A stretch of 64,000 nucleotides of DNA from Flavobacterium arcticum (lineage in GTDB: Bacteria; Bacteroidota; Bacteroidia; Flavobacteriales; Flavobacteriaceae). Made by a program: the position numbers and the translations under genes. This document shows, piece after piece, positions 54,140-63,917 of the stretch. The DNA is taken from positions 2,277,001 to 2,341,000 of the forward strand of contig NZ_CP031188.1 in the NCBI RefSeq assembly GCF_003344925.1, written 5' to 3'. The stretch's first letter is position 1. Every line of letters begins with the position of its first letter. The notes under the pieces are model-generated. The model was not told where the DNA came from. It worked only from the letters and a program-made list of their open reading frames with translations, and did not search any database.

Positions 54140-54742
54140 ATGCCAAATAAAATACTCATTCTTTTTGCACACCCGTTGTTCGAAAAATCGAATGCTAATG
54201 CAGCACTAGTAAAGCACATACCTAGTTCTCCTAACATTACGTTCCATGACTTATACCAAGAGTATCCGGAATTTGATGTGGATATGAAACGAGAGCAAGA
54301 GCTACTAATGCTACATGACATTATTATTTGGCACCACCCTATGTACTGGTACAATTGTCCTCCGCTCTTAAAACAATGGATAGACATTGTACTAGAACAC
54401 GGATGGGCATATGGTAAAGGAGGTAAAGCTTTAAAGGGTAAACTATTATTACAAGTTATAACTACAGGTGGGCAAAAAGAAAACTATAGTGCCATGGGGC
54501 GCGATCGCTTTACTGTAATGGAACTATTAGAACCCTTTAACCAAACCGCCAAAGTATGTAACTTGACCTACCTCCCTCCTTATGTAGTACATGGCACACA
54601 TACTATGGAGGCTAAAGATTATGAAAAAGCAGGTAAACACTACCATACATTATTAGAATATCTTGAAAACAGAGGTATTAATCTTAATGAGCTTTCAGGA
54701 TATACTTATTTTAATGATTGGTTTAAAACTAAACTCGGGTAA
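54140..54742 (+). CDS. KefF-like NAD(P)H quinone oxidoreductase
   Basis: Flavodoxin-fold FMN oxidoreductase of 200 residues, of the KefF/MdaB group: LFAHPLFEKSNANAALVKHI (near 8-27), IIWHHPMYWYNCPPLLKQWI (near 56-75), TTGGQKENYSAMGRDRF (near 112-128). KefF proteins bind to and switch on Kef potassium efflux proteins, and a Kef-like gene starts 2 bases after this one, so that role is well supported by context. Cytosolic, peripheral to the membrane. Confidence 0.88.
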   Translation: MPNKILILFAHPLFEKSNANAALVKHIPSSPNITFHDLYQEYPEFDVDMKREQELLMLHDIIIWHHPMYWYNCPPLLKQWIDIVLEHGWAYGKGGKALKGKLLLQVITTGGQKENYSAMGRDRFTVMELLEPFNQTAKVCNLTYLPPYVVHGTHTMEAKDYEKAGKHYHTLLEYLENRGINLNELSGYTYFNDWFKTKLG

Positions 54743-54744
54743 TT

Positions 54745-56646
54745 ATGCAAGACAGTTTTTTCTTTCAGGCAATAATTTACCTTACCGCAGCGGTAATATG
54801 TGTTCCTATTGCCAAAAAATTAGGGCTTAGTTCTATATTAGGTTACCTTTTTGCAGGTATTATTATAGGACCTTATGTCTTTGGGTTTATAGGACAGGAA
54901 GGCGAAGACATTATGCACTTTGCCGAATTCGGTGTGGTTATGATGCTCTTTATAATTGGATTAGAACTCGATCCGCATAAGTTTTGGCGAATGCGACGTT
55001 TTATTTTAGGCATGGGCGGATTGCAAGTTATAGCTACTACTGTTATACTTTTTCTGGCTTGCTCGCTTGTACTAGACTGGACATGGCAAACAACGCTTAC
55101 TATATCATTAGCATTAACACTATCCTCTACAGCTATTGTAATGCAAACCCTAAAAGAGAAAAACCTAACCAAGACCTCAATGGGGCGGTCATCTTTTGCA
55201 GTATTGCTCTTTCAGGATATTGCAGTAATTCCTATACTAGCTATACTACCTTTTTTGGCAGATGGGGAAATTCAGAATGAAAACCTTTCAGAATCACTTA
55301 TTAGCGATTTCTCGGCATGGTTGCAAGCCGCTATAGTAATTGGTACAGTAGCAGCAGTATACTTTAGCGGACGTTATATTATAGTGCCATTACTACACGT
55401 AATAGCCAAAACTCGCTTGCAAGAGCTTTTTACTGCATCGGCACTCTTACTAGTAATGTCGGTATCTTTTATAATGCAGCTCGTAGGGCTTAGCCCTGCA
55501 TTAGGCGCATTTATGGCAGGCGTAGTATTAGCGAATAGCGAATTCAGACATGAACTAGAAGGCGATATTGAACCCTTTAAAGGCTTGCTTCTCGGCTTGT
55601 TTTTTATAGGTGTAGGAGCATCTATTAACTTTAGTTTGATAATTGCCGACCCTGCTTTCATTATTGTATTTTCGATTATCTTTAATACTATAAAATTCTT
55701 TGTACTATTTGGTATAGGGAAGTTATATAAAAAAGGCCCTAGTAAAAATTTACTTTTTGCTTTTGCGCTTAGCCAAGCAGGAGAGTTTGGTTTTGTAATA
55801 TTAGCTTTTGCTAATCAAATTAACTTAATACCTACTGTACTAGGAGACCAAATGATGGCTGTTATTGCTATAAGTATGATAGGAACTCCGTTTCTACTCC
55901 TGATTAATGAAAAATGGATTGACCCTCACTTTGGTGGTAAAAAAGATAAAAAATCGAAAAAAGAGTATGATACTATTGATGAAGATGAACAAAATGATGT
56001 TATTATAGCAGGATTTGGAAACTTTGGTAGTACCATAGGTCGACTGCTTAAAAGTAACGGAATACCTGCTACGGTATTAGACATGAACTCAGAGCGTGTA
56101 GATTCATTACGAAAAATGGGCTTTAAAGTATATTATGGTGATGCTACCAGACTGGAGTTATTAAAAGCCGCAGGATGTGAAAATGCTAAAATATTTATTG
56201 CTGCTATTGATAACCCTCGTGTGAATTTAACCGTAATAGAGAAGATAAAAAAACACTACCCGCACTTAAAAATACTAGCGCGCGCGCGAAATCGTAACGA
56301 TGCTTTTGAAATGGTCGATTTGGGTATTCAAAATTTTTACAGAGAAAACCTGTATAGTGCCGTTCACTTGGGTGTAGATGCATTGGTAGCAATGGGACAT
56401 CGGCGTTATACTGCAACAAGGCAAGGGCAACGCTTTATTAAATATGATGAGCAAGCTACCTTTAGGTTGGCACATAAACGTCATGATAAAAAAGCATACC
56501 TTATTACTGCAATAGAAGAAATAGAGTTGCAAGAGCAACTTATAAAAAATGACCTTTATGCACAGTTAGGGGCTAATGACCATGCTTGGGAAAGCGACGA
56601 ACTTAAAAAAGAACAAGCAGAAGCAGCAGCAAGAAATAATCAGTAA
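54745..56646 (+). CDS. Kef-type potassium/proton antiporter
   Basis: CPA2-family monovalent cation/proton antiporter of 633 residues. About 12 membrane helices cover residues 1-385, with the regulatory motif EFGVVMMLFIIGLELDPHKF near 54-73 and LSSTAIVMQTLKEKNL (near 126-141). A cytosolic RCK_N domain follows with IIAGFGNFGSTIGRLL (near 422-437) and VYYGDATRLELLKAAG (near 462-477). Such proteins protect against electrophiles by acidifying the cell on glutathione-adduct binding. The C-terminal region is charged. It ends with a terminator and shares a transcript with kefF. Confidence 0.92.
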   Translation: MQDSFFFQAIIYLTAAVICVPIAKKLGLSSILGYLFAGIIIGPYVFGFIGQEGEDIMHFAEFGVVMMLFIIGLELDPHKFWRMRRFILGMGGLQVIATTVILFLACSLVLDWTWQTTLTISLALTLSSTAIVMQTLKEKNLTKTSMGRSSFAVLLFQDIAVIPILAILPFLADGEIQNENLSESLISDFSAWLQAAIVIGTVAAVYFSGRYIIVPLLHVIAKTRLQELFTASALLLVMSVSFIMQLVGLSPALGAFMAGVVLANSEFRHELEGDIEPFKGLLLGLFFIGVGASINFSLIIADPAFIIVFSIIFNTIKFFVLFGIGKLYKKGPSKNLLFAFALSQAGEFGFVILAFANQINLIPTVLGDQMMAVIAISMIGTPFLLLINEKWIDPHFGGKKDKKSKKEYDTIDEDEQNDVIIAGFGNFGSTIGRLLKSNGIPATVLDMNSERVDSLRKMGFKVYYGDATRLELLKAAGCENAKIFIAAIDNPRVNLTVIEKIKKHYPHLKILARARNRNDAFEMVDLGIQNFYRENLYSAVHLGVDALVAMGHRRYTATRQGQRFIKYDEQATFRLAHKRHDKKAYLITAIEEIELQEQLIKNDLYAQLGANDHAWESDELKKEQAEAAARNNQ

Positions 56647-56647
56647 T

Positions 56648-56680
56648 AAAAAAAGCAGAAGTAGTACTTCTGCTTTTTTT
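56648..56680. terminator. Bidirectional terminator, kef / guaB
   Basis: GCAGAAG/CTTCTGC stem with a 5-base loop between A7 and T7. It ends the Kef-like gene on the plus strand and guaB on the minus strand. Confidence 0.9.
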
Positions 56681-56700
56681 ATATAATATGTTTTCAATAA

Positions 56701-58173
56701 TTATCTTGAATAATTAGGCGACTCATTTGTAATAGTTACATCATGCGGATGACTTTCGGATATACCACTTGATGTAATACGTACAAAACGACCTGTTTCC
56801 TGTAGTGTCGGAATGTCTTTAGCACCACAATACCCCATTCCAGCACGAAGTCCGCCAATGAACTGTAGCATACTCTCAACTAATTCTCCTTTATAAGGAA
56901 CGCGACCTACAATACCTTCGGGTACAAGTTTTTTAACATCATCTTCTACATCTTGGAAATAACGGTCTTTAGAACCTTCTTTCATAGCCTCTACAGACCC
57001 CATACCCCTATAGGATTTAAACTTTCTACCTTCAAATATAATTGTCTCACCTGGCGACTCTTTAGTACCTGCTAATAATGACCCAAGCATTACACAATCT
57101 GCTCCCGCTGCAATTGCTTTAGGTATATCACCCGTATAACGGATACCACCATCAGCAATAACAGGAACACCTGTACCTCTTAATGCTGCAGCTACTTCTA
57201 GCACCGCAGAGAATTGCGGAAAGCCTACACCTGCCACAACACGTGTAGTACATATAGACCCTGGACCAATACCTACTTTTACAGCATCAGCACCGTTTTC
57301 GGCAAGATATAAAGCAGCTTCTGGAGTAGCAATATTACCTACTACTACATCAAGCTCAGGAAACCTTGCTTTCACCTCTTTTAGTACTTTTACTACCCCT
57401 TGCGTATGCCCGTGCGCTGTATCTATAATTACAGCATCTACACCCGCATTTACTAAAGCCTCTGCCCTCTCTACCACATCGGCTGTAACGCCAAGTGCAG
57501 CAGCAACACGAAGCCTACCAAATTTATCTTTGTTAGCTATCGGTTTTTGGGTAAGTTTAGTAATATCTCTAAAAGTGATAAGCCCTACTAGTTTATAATC
57601 GTCATTTACAACAGGTAGCTTTTCTATTTTGTGCTCTTGTAGTATGCTCTCGGCTGTATTTAGTGTTGTTCCTTCTCCTGCTGTAATTAACTTTTCAGAA
57701 GTCATTACCTCAAGTATAGAACGATTGTTTACTTTTTCAAAACGTAAATCACGATTGGTAACAATACCTTTCAATATTCCGTTTTCATCTACAATAGGAA
57801 TACCGCCAATACTATATTCACGCATCGCATTTTTAGCATCGCCTACATTAGCAGTAAGTGGTAAGGTAACAGGATCGATTATCATACCCGATTCTGCTCG
57901 TTTTACTTTGCGCACCTTTGTAGCTTGCTGCGCTATTGTCATATTTTTGTGCAATACACCAATACCACCCTCGCGAGCCATAGCAATAGCCATAGCACTC
58001 TCTGTAACGGTATCCATAGCTGCCGAGACAATAGGAACGTTTAGCGTTATATTTCGTGAAAATTTTGATTGTATGCTTACTTCGCGTGGTAGTACTTCGG
58101 AGTAATTTGGAACTAGCAAAACATCATCGTAAGTAAGACCTTCGCCGATGATTTTATTTATGTGTGCTTTCAT
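56701..58173 (-). CDS. guaB: IMP dehydrogenase
   Basis: First committed step of GMP synthesis, oxidising IMP to XMP with NAD. The 490-residue protein has the TIM barrel split by two CBS domains (about 95-205; [26 protein letters not shown]). The active-site cysteine is in [20 protein letters not shown] (near 300-319), the flap has the [11 protein letters not shown] motif (near 390-400). Length and order are normal. A promoter box lies 26 bases upstream. Confidence 0.97.
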   Translation of the reverse strand: MKAHINKIIGEGLTYDDVLLVPNYSEVLPREVSIQSKFSRNITLNVPIVSAAMDTVTESAMAIAMAREGGIGVLHKNMTIAQQATKVRKVKRAESGMIIDPVTLPLTANVGDAKNAMREYSIGGIPIVDENGILKGIVTNRDLRFEKVNNRSILEVMTSEKLITAGEGTTLNTAESILQEHKIEKLPVVNDDYKLVGLITFRDITKLTQKPIANKDKFGRLRVAAALGVTADVVERAEALVNAGVDAVIIDTAHGHTQGVVKVLKEVKARFPELDVVVGNIATPEAALYLAENGADAVKVGIGPGSICTTRVVAGVGFPQFSAVLEVAAALRGTGVPVIADGGIRYTGDIPKAIAAGADCVMLGSLLAGTKESPGETIIFEGRKFKSYRGMGSVEAMKEGSKDRYFQDVEDDVKKLVPEGIVGRVPYKGELVESMLQFIGGLRAGMGYCGAKDIPTLQETGRFVRITSSGISESHPHDVTITNESPNYSR

Positions 58174-58199
58174 GTTGCAATTTGTAGTTAAATTGCATG

Positions 58200-58207
58200 C
58201 AAATATA
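58200..58207 (-). promoter_or_regulatory. TAnnTTTG promoter box for guaB
   Basis: TATATTTG on the minus strand, 26 bases before the guaB ATG. Confidence 0.6.
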
Positions 58208-58251
58208 CTGCTTTTTAATGATAATTGAAATAAAGAATAATAAAAGTACTA

Positions 58252-58467
58252 CTATTTTAATGAAATCTTCAAGGGGCTTACAGAGTTATCTTTTTCAAAT
58301 AAAGTTAAATATTTATTTACTCTTGCAGTAACTTGACTCGAACTTATTGAAGATTTATCTCTTTTAAAGTATATATTTTTTTCATTAAGCTTATCTGCTA
58401 TTTCTTTTGAAGTCATTGCTCCTCTATTTTCTTTTAAAATTGATATAATTGCTTCATGTAAAGTCAT
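58252..58467 (-). CDS. Small HARE-HTH-like winged-helix protein
   Basis: Protein of 71 residues that is only a winged-helix domain: TLHEAIISILKENRGAMTSK (near 2-21), EIADKLNEKNIYFKRDKSSI and SSQVTARVNKYLTLFEKDNS. It resembles the HARE-HTH fold found at the N-terminus of restriction enzymes and RNA polymerase delta subunits. Here it stands alone, so it may be a DNA-binding regulator or a remnant. It lies 11 bases after the HMG-CoA lyase gene, on the same strand and probably the same transcript. Confidence 0.65.
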   Translation of the reverse strand: MTLHEAIISILKENRGAMTSKEIADKLNEKNIYFKRDKSSISSSQVTARVNKYLTLFEKDNSVSPLKISLK

Positions 58468-58478
58468 AGTATATACTA

Positions 58479-59342
58479 TTAATGATACTCCCCAAACAGT
58501 TTTGTAGCCTCATTATAACTACTCTCAAAGCTAAGTGCATTTAAATTTGTGGTTGCTTTGGCTGCTGTAAAGTAAGAAAGCATTTTTTCAGTAGGCATAT
58601 TACCCGTAAGGTCGTCTTTTGCCATTGGGCAACCGCCAAAGCCTTGTATAGCTCCATCAAAACGTGTACAGCCTGCTTTGTAGGCTGCATCTACTTTTTC
58701 ATGCCATTTATCTGGTGTAGTGTGCAGGTGCGCACCAAACTCTATAGTAGGGTATTTAGGTATAAGATTTGAGAACAAATAATTAATGACTTCTGGTGTA
58801 GAACTTCCTACTGTATCAGATAATGAAAGTATCGTTACTCCCATAGCAGCCAGTTTTTCTGTCCACTCACCTACTATTTCTACATCCCATGGGTCGCCAT
58901 ACGGGTTACCAAACCCCATAGAAAGATAGGCTACTACTTCTTTATTCGATTTATCAGCTATGTTGAGTATTTCCTGTAATGTAACTATAGATTCAGCAAT
59001 GGTTTTATGGGTATTACGCATCTGGAAATTTTCTGATATAGAAAATGGGTAACCTAGATATTGTATTTCAGGATGTATCGAAGCTGCCTCTGCCCCTCTG
59101 GTATTAGCAATAATAGCCAGTAATTTACTCCGTGTTTCAGACAAATCAAGTTGCGCCAATACCTCGGCAGTGTCCTGCATTTGCGGAATAGCCTTAGGCG
59201 AAACAAAGCTCCCAAAATCGATGGTATCAAACCCAATACGCAATAGCGATTGTATGTAGGCTACTTTTTTTTCTGTAGGAATAAATGTCTTAATGCCCTG
59301 CATAGCATCGCGCGGACATTCGATAATTTTTACTGGCTCCAT
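58479..59342 (-). CDS. Hydroxymethylglutaryl-CoA lyase
   Basis: HMG-CoA lyase of 287 residues in the DRE-TIM metallolyase family; it splits HMG-CoA to acetoacetate and acetyl-CoA in leucine or ketone metabolism. The active-site start is IIECPRDAMQGIKTFIPTEK (near 6-25), with the R/D pair; GAHLHTTPDKWHEK supplies metal-binding histidines near 195-208, and the catalytic cysteine is in QGFGGCPMAKDDLTGNMPTE near 233-252. A TAnnTTTG box overlaps the alternative TTG start at 59351, so ATG 59342 is the true start; the box leaves a leader of almost zero bases. Confidence 0.92.
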   Translation of the reverse strand: MEPVKIIECPRDAMQGIKTFIPTEKKVAYIQSLLRIGFDTIDFGSFVSPKAIPQMQDTAEVLAQLDLSETRSKLLAIIANTRGAEAASIHPEIQYLGYPFSISENFQMRNTHKTIAESIVTLQEILNIADKSNKEVVAYLSMGFGNPYGDPWDVEIVGEWTEKLAAMGVTILSLSDTVGSSTPEVINYLFSNLIPKYPTIEFGAHLHTTPDKWHEKVDAAYKAGCTRFDGAIQGFGGCPMAKDDLTGNMPTEKMLSYFTAAKATTNLNALSFESSYNEATKLFGEYH

Positions 59343-59348
59343 AGATTT

Positions 59349-59356
59349 CAAAGATA
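59349..59356 (-). promoter_or_regulatory. TAnnTTTG box abutting the HMG-CoA lyase start
   Basis: TATCTTTG on the minus strand with 6 bases between it and the ATG at 59342. Transcription would begin at or next to the start codon. Confidence 0.55.
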
Positions 59357-59440
59357 TAAAATTTAGCGCTTACGAAAACGTTTTATTTTTATGATATCTG
59401 TAAAATCCCCTTCAATAAACAAGAGTACTTTATCAGTTTC

Positions 59441-60475
59441 TTATTTATTCATTACTAATAGCTTTTTATTGATAGCTTTAACCAATGCTGGACCTTCATA
59501 TACAAAACCTGTATAAAGTTGTATTAGGCTTGCTCCTGCTTCTAGTTTTTCAATAGCATCTTCGGGGGTATGAATCCCTCCTACTCCTATGATAGGGAAT
59601 GCTTTATTGCTTTTCTCTGAAAGGAAGCGTATAACTTCAGTAGAGCGTTTAGCCAATGGTTTACCACTAAGCCCTCCCATTTCTTTTTTATTTTCAGACT
59701 GTAATCCTTCTCTAGATATAGTAGTATTGGTAGCTATTACTCCTGCTATCTTAGTTGTTTTTACAATATCTATAATGTCTAATAATTGTTCATCAGTAAG
59801 ATCTGGCGCAATTTTTAGTAAAATAGGTTTCTGCTTTGGTTTTGCAGCATTCTTATTTTGTAATGTTTGTAATAACCTTGTTAATGGCTCTTTATCTTGC
59901 AGCTCACGTAAATTTGGTGTGTTTGGTGAGCTTACATTTACTACAAAATAGTCTACATAGTCGTATAATGCATCAAAACAAATTTCGTAATCTTGTACTG
60001 CATCTTCGTTAGGAGTAACTTTATTTTTACCAATGTTACCTCCTATTAGTACATGACCGTTACCTTTTGGGTTTGATTTTAATCGTTTTACCGCATCTTG
60101 TACTCCTCCGTTATTAAAGCCCATTCTGTTAACAAGAGCATTATCTTCTCGTAAACGAAAAAGTCTTTTTTTAGGATTACCATCTTGTGGTTTTGGAGTT
60201 AGTGTACCTATTTCTATAAATCCAAATCCGCAATTAGATAGTTCTTTATACAACACAGCATCTTTATCTAAACCTGCTGCAAGACCCACTGGGTTTTTAA
60301 ATTTTAATCCAAATACTTCACGTTCCAAACGAGGATCATTAACCCCGTATTTAGCTCTTAAAAATGAAGAAGCACCTGGGATTTTATTAATGAATCGTAT
60401 AGAATCGAATGTAAAATGGTGTACTTTTTCTGGATCGAAACGAAAAAGCAATGGTCGTATAACTGATTTGTACAT
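59441..60475 (-). CDS. pyrD: Dihydroorotate dehydrogenase, quinone type
   Basis: Class 2 dihydroorotate dehydrogenase of 344 residues, the membrane-associated enzyme of pyrimidine synthesis. The N-terminal helix pair ([20 protein letters not shown]) binds the membrane and quinone. [20 protein letters not shown] lies near 55-74, the catalytic serine in [20 protein letters not shown] near 179-198, and FMN-binding segments in [10 protein letters not shown] and [21 protein letters not shown] promoter box lies 19 bases upstream. No other pyrimidine gene adjoins it. Confidence 0.96.
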   Translation of the reverse strand: MYKSVIRPLLFRFDPEKVHHFTFDSIRFINKIPGASSFLRAKYGVNDPRLEREVFGLKFKNPVGLAAGLDKDAVLYKELSNCGFGFIEIGTLTPKPQDGNPKKRLFRLREDNALVNRMGFNNGGVQDAVKRLKSNPKGNGHVLIGGNIGKNKVTPNEDAVQDYEICFDALYDYVDYFVVNVSSPNTPNLRELQDKEPLTRLLQTLQNKNAAKPKQKPILLKIAPDLTDEQLLDIIDIVKTTKIAGVIATNTTISREGLQSENKKEMGGLSGKPLAKRSTEVIRFLSEKSNKAFPIIGVGGIHTPEDAIEKLEAGASLIQLYTGFVYEGPALVKAINKKLLVMNK

Positions 60476-60494
60476 AGTTGTTGTGTTGTGAGTG

Positions 60495-60502
60495 CAAAAA
60501 TA
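60495..60502 (-). promoter_or_regulatory. TAnnTTTG promoter box for pyrD
   Basis: TATTTTTG on the minus strand, 19 bases before the pyrD ATG at 60475. Confidence 0.6.
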
Positions 60503-60562
60503 GCATTATCTTCTCAATAATTAATACATTTGATATAAACCCATAATTCATATATCATTTTT

Positions 60563-61177
60563 ATGATAAAAGATGCTTTTTATAGCCTATTAAACAGCTA
60601 CACCAGTGACAAAAATGTGATTGAAGAACTTTGGACTGAAATAGAGACTAAATACTCTAACAGTAAAAGGCATTATCATACACTTAAGCACTTAGAAAAT
60701 ATGTATAATGAGTTAACCCAATGCCATGAACTCATAAATGATTGGGATACTATCCTATTTTCACTATTCTATCATGATATTATTTATAATGCTACGAAAA
60801 AAGATAATGAAGAAAAAAGCGCCATTATAGCAATAGAACGATTAAATACAATTGGTTTTGATAAAGAAAGAATCTCTAATTGTAACAAACAGATACTTGC
60901 TACAAAAAGCCATATAACAACTGGTGATAACGATACTGATCTTTTTACTGATATTGACCTTTCTATATTAGGTAGTAATTGGGAAAACTATACTGAATAT
61001 TATAGACAGGTAAGAAAAGAATATTCTATATATCCTGACATTTTATACAACCCCGGGCGTAAAAAGGTATTACAACACTTTCTTGACATGGATTATATCT
61101 TTAAAAGCTCTTATTATAGAGATAAATATGAAGATATTGCTAGAAATAATATTGCTAAAGAATTAGCATTGCTTTAA
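60563..61177 (+). CDS. HD-superfamily metal-dependent phosphohydrolase
   Basis: HD-domain protein of 204 residues, matching the predicted HD phosphohydrolase group of unknown substrate. Metal motifs: RHYHTLKHLENMYNEL (near 38-53), LFSLFYHDIIYNATKKDNEE (near 71-90; H-D pair) and TDLFTDIDLSILGSNW (near 132-147). The fold usually acts on nucleotides. It is cytosolic, with no signal peptide, and its promoter is not obvious; pepT follows after 60 bases with its own box. Confidence 0.85.
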   Translation: MIKDAFYSLLNSYTSDKNVIEELWTEIETKYSNSKRHYHTLKHLENMYNELTQCHELINDWDTILFSLFYHDIIYNATKKDNEEKSAIIAIERLNTIGFDKERISNCNKQILATKSHITTGDNDTDLFTDIDLSILGSNWENYTEYYRQVRKEYSIYPDILYNPGRKKVLQHFLDMDYIFKSSYYRDKYEDIARNNIAKELALL

Positions 61178-61202
61178 ATATAAAATACTCTCAAATAAAT
61201 TG

Positions 61203-61210
61203 TAAATTTG
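61203..61210 (+). promoter_or_regulatory. TAnnTTTG promoter box for pepT
   Basis: TAAATTTG, 27 bases before the pepT ATG at 61238. Confidence 0.6.
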
Positions 61211-61237
61211 TGCTTCATTATTAATAAAAACGTAAAA

Positions 61238-62485
61238 ATGCAGCACATAATAGACCGATTTGTCAGCTATGTTACCGTTGACACTGAATCTGATCCAAAC
61301 TCTGAAACAACACCAAGTACCGCTAAACAATGGGATCTTGCTAACCAACTGGTAGAAGAACTTAAAACTATTGGTATGGAAGATGTAACTATAGATGAAA
61401 ATGCTTATATAATGGCAACTTTACCATCTAATGTTGATCATGATGTACCTGTTATTGGTTTTGTGGCACATTTTGATACTACACCCGACTTTACAGGAGC
61501 TAACGTAAAACCACAAATAGTTAAAAACTATGATGGTGGTGATATAGTACTTAATGCTGAGCAAAACATAGTACTTTCTCCTTCTTACTTTAAAGATATG
61601 TTACAGTATAAAGGACAAACACTTATCACTACCGATGGTACAACATTATTAGGAGCTGATGATAAAGCAGGTATTACTGAAATTGTTAGTGCTATGGAGT
61701 ACCTCATACAGCATCCTGAAATTAAACACGGTAAAATACGTGTAGGTTTTACTCCAGATGAAGAAATTGGTCGTGGTGCTCATAAATTTGATGTTGCTAA
61801 ATTTGGTGCTGAATGGGCTTATACTATGGATGGTAGCCAAATAGGTGAATTAGAATATGAAAACTTTAATGCTGCTGGGGTTAAGGTTACTTTTAAAGGT
61901 AAAAGTGTACACCCTGGTTATGCAAAAGGTAAAATGATAAACTCTATGTTACTTGCTAACCAGTTTATAGCTGCATTACCTGAAAATGAAGTTCCTGAGC
62001 GTACTAGCGGATATGAAGGTTTTTATCATGTAGTAGGTATTACAGGAAGTATTGAAGAAAGTACAGTACAACTTATTATACGTGATCATGACAAAGCAAA
62101 ATTTGAGGCTAGAAAAGAAAATGTAGCAAGAATTGCTGAAGAAATGAATGCAAGCTACCTTAAACAATTTGGCGAACCTATTGTAATTGCTGATATAAAA
62201 GATCAATATTATAACATGAAAGAAAAGGTAGTACCTGTATTTCATATTGTGGATATTGCCGAACAAGCAATGAAAGATTTAGGAATAGCTCCACTTATCA
62301 AGCCAATACGTGGCGGTACTGATGGTTGCCAATTATCATACATGGGCTTACCTTGCCCTAACATATTTGCTGGTGGTCATAACTTTCATGGTAAATATGA
62401 GTATGTACCTGCAGAGAGTATGCAAAAGGCTACTGATGTAATTGTAAAAATTGCTGAACTTACTGCTATAAAATACAATGGATAA
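61238..62485 (+). CDS. pepT: Peptidase T (tripeptide aminopeptidase)
   Basis: Dinuclear zinc aminopeptidase of the M20 family, 415 residues, releasing the N-terminal residue of tripeptides. Metal ligands: [20 protein letters not shown] (near 73-92), [16 protein letters not shown] (near 135-150), and [19 protein letters not shown] (near 171-189) with the catalytic glutamate pair; the last histidine is in [15 protein letters not shown]. The ATG at 61238 ([18 protein letters not shown]) is the family start. Its last 8 bases overlap the next gene. Confidence 0.95.
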   Translation: MQHIIDRFVSYVTVDTESDPNSETTPSTAKQWDLANQLVEELKTIGMEDVTIDENAYIMATLPSNVDHDVPVIGFVAHFDTTPDFTGANVKPQIVKNYDGGDIVLNAEQNIVLSPSYFKDMLQYKGQTLITTDGTTLLGADDKAGITEIVSAMEYLIQHPEIKHGKIRVGFTPDEEIGRGAHKFDVAKFGAEWAYTMDGSQIGELEYENFNAAGVKVTFKGKSVHPGYAKGKMINSMLLANQFIAALPENEVPERTSGYEGFYHVVGITGSIEESTVQLIIRDHDKAKFEARKENVARIAEEMNASYLKQFGEPIVIADIKDQYYNMKEKVVPVFHIVDIAEQAMKDLGIAPLIKPIRGGTDGCQLSYMGLPCPNIFAGGHNFHGKYEYVPAESMQKATDVIVKIAELTAIKYNG

Positions 62486-63056
62486 AAAAGGAAAAAGCTT
62501 GGATAGCTCGCACTTATGGGCAGAAGAGCTTGATTTTTTAAAATCTATAATACATAAAACGGGGCTAGTTGAAACCACAAAATGGGATAGTCCTGTTTTT
62601 ACTTATAATAATAAGAATGTTTTAGGTGTAAACGGGTTTAAAGATTTTTTTACTATCTGGTTCTTTAAAGGTGTTTTTCTTAAAGACGAGGGCGGCTTAT
62701 TAATTAATGCTAATGAAGAAAACACTAAATCGCTTCGTCAATGGCGTTTTACATCTAAAGATGAGATAAACGAAAAGCTGGTTTTACAATATATTTATGA
62801 AGCTATCGAAGTGGAAAAAAATGGATTAGAAATAAAACCCGAAAAAAAACAGACAGTAGTACCCGAACATTTACAAATAGTTCTTGATAATTCTACTGAG
62901 TTAAATAAGGCTTTCGATGCTTTATCACCATATAAACAACGTGAGTATTGCGAATATATAGATAGTGCAAAAAGAGAGGCTACTAAACTTTCTAGAATTG
63001 AAAAGTGTAGTCTTATGATATTAGAAGGTAAAGGGCTAAATGATAAATACAGATAA
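62478..63056 (+). CDS. YdeI/OmpD-associated family protein (DUF1801 type)
   Basis: Cytosolic protein of 192 residues with an N-terminal DUF1801-like domain (near 12-105; [20 protein letters not shown] and [20 protein letters not shown]) and a C-terminal YdeI/OmdA region (near 125-185; [20 protein letters not shown] and [20 protein letters not shown]). It overlaps pepT by 8 bases and so is translated from the same transcript. The role is unknown; a second YdeI-type gene is at 30432-30905. Confidence 0.82.
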   Translation: MDKKGKSLDSSHLWAEELDFLKSIIHKTGLVETTKWDSPVFTYNNKNVLGVNGFKDFFTIWFFKGVFLKDEGGLLINANEENTKSLRQWRFTSKDEINEKLVLQYIYEAIEVEKNGLEIKPEKKQTVVPEHLQIVLDNSTELNKAFDALSPYKQREYCEYIDSAKREATKLSRIEKCSLMILEGKGLNDKYR

Positions 63057-63100
63057 TATTAACCTTATTAATAATACCTATATCCCCTCATTACAATAAT

Positions 63101-63138
63101 ATAAAAAGTCCTCATCATTTCTGATGAGGACTTTTTAT
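63101..63138. terminator. Bidirectional terminator, YdeI-like / yajC
   Basis: Perfect 17-bp stem (63101-63117 with 63122-63138), 4-base loop, A5/T5 runs near the ends. It serves both converging genes. Confidence 0.9.
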
Positions 63139-63155
63139 ATTTAATTGTATTAATC

Positions 63156-63434
63156 TTATTTTGCAGGAGCGTTTAATTTTTGGCTAAGTTCTAGCGATAT
63201 TGCCGAGCGCTCCATTTTTAACTTCCCTGCCATAGTTTCTATTACCGTAGCAGTTTCTGTAAGCTCAGCTATCTTGCCGTGAATACCACTTTTAGTAATA
63301 ATCTTATCTCCTACTTTAAGGTCTCTTTCAAATTGTTTTTCTTGTTTTTGCCTTTTCTGTTGTGGTCTAATCATTAAAAAATAGATAACCACAAACATTA
63401 GTAATAACGGGGCAAACTGTGATAATTGATCCAT
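63156..63434 (-). CDS. yajC: Sec translocon accessory protein YajC
   Basis: Single-helix inner-membrane protein of 92 residues that associates with SecDF. The N-terminal helix is FAPLLLMFVVIYFLMIRPQQ (near 7-26), followed by the KRQKQEKQFERDLKVGDKII region and the small cytosolic domain with TKSGIHGKIAELTETATVIE. Family length is 80-115. It starts 3 bases after the DUF1573 gene, the usual flavobacterial neighbourhood with nusB and coaE, which should lie beyond the window edge. Confidence 0.96.
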   Translation of the reverse strand: MDQLSQFAPLLLMFVVIYFLMIRPQQKRQKQEKQFERDLKVGDKIITKSGIHGKIAELTETATVIETMAGKLKMERSAISLELSQKLNAPAK

Positions 63435-63437
63435 ATA

Positions 63438-63917
63438 TTATTTTTTCTCTTGTTTAACGCCTACACCAGCTTTTGGTGTAACATCAGCAGTAAATTTAAG
63501 TACTTCACTACCACTCTCTGTATTTGCTGTAACAGTTACAGATTTGTTTTGTTTTCCGCTTTTTCCTGCAGAGTTAAAAGATACTTTTATCTCACCAGTA
63601 TCACCCGGTTTTACAGCCGTTTTAGTATAACTCGGTACAGTACAACCGCAACTTGCTTTAGCTTCACTTATAAGAAGATCAGATGAACCTGCATTAGTAA
63701 AAGTAAAAGTATGCTCTACTACATCACCAGAATTGATAGTCCCAAAGTCAAAATTTGTATCTTCAAACTTCATTACGGCTACTTTACCTGCTTCTGCATG
63801 TGCTAATTCAGCCTCTTTAGCTGTTTCTTCGTCAATACGCAAAGCTGCATTTTCTTTACATGATGTTGTAAGTACTAAAGATGCTATGGCGAACATAGCT
63901 GCTGTTCTTTTTATCAT
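63438..63917 (-). CDS. DUF1573 lipoprotein
   Basis: Predicted lipoprotein of 159 residues with a lipobox LTTSC (acylated cysteine near residue 20). The DUF1573 immunoglobulin-like domain covers about 48-145: FEDTNFDFGTINSGDVVEHT, FTFTNAGSSDLLISEAKASC and GCTVPSYTKTAVKPGDTGEI. The fold is related to MSP/ASH domains. Function unknown. It lies next to yajC with a 3-base gap, so they share a transcript. The 83 bases from 63918 to the window end hold no gene. Confidence 0.9.
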   Translation of the reverse strand: MIKRTAAMFAIASLVLTTSCKENAALRIDEETAKEAELAHAEAGKVAVMKFEDTNFDFGTINSGDVVEHTFTFTNAGSSDLLISEAKASCGCTVPSYTKTAVKPGDTGEIKVSFNSAGKSGKQNKSVTVTANTESGSEVLKFTADVTPKAGVGVKQEKK

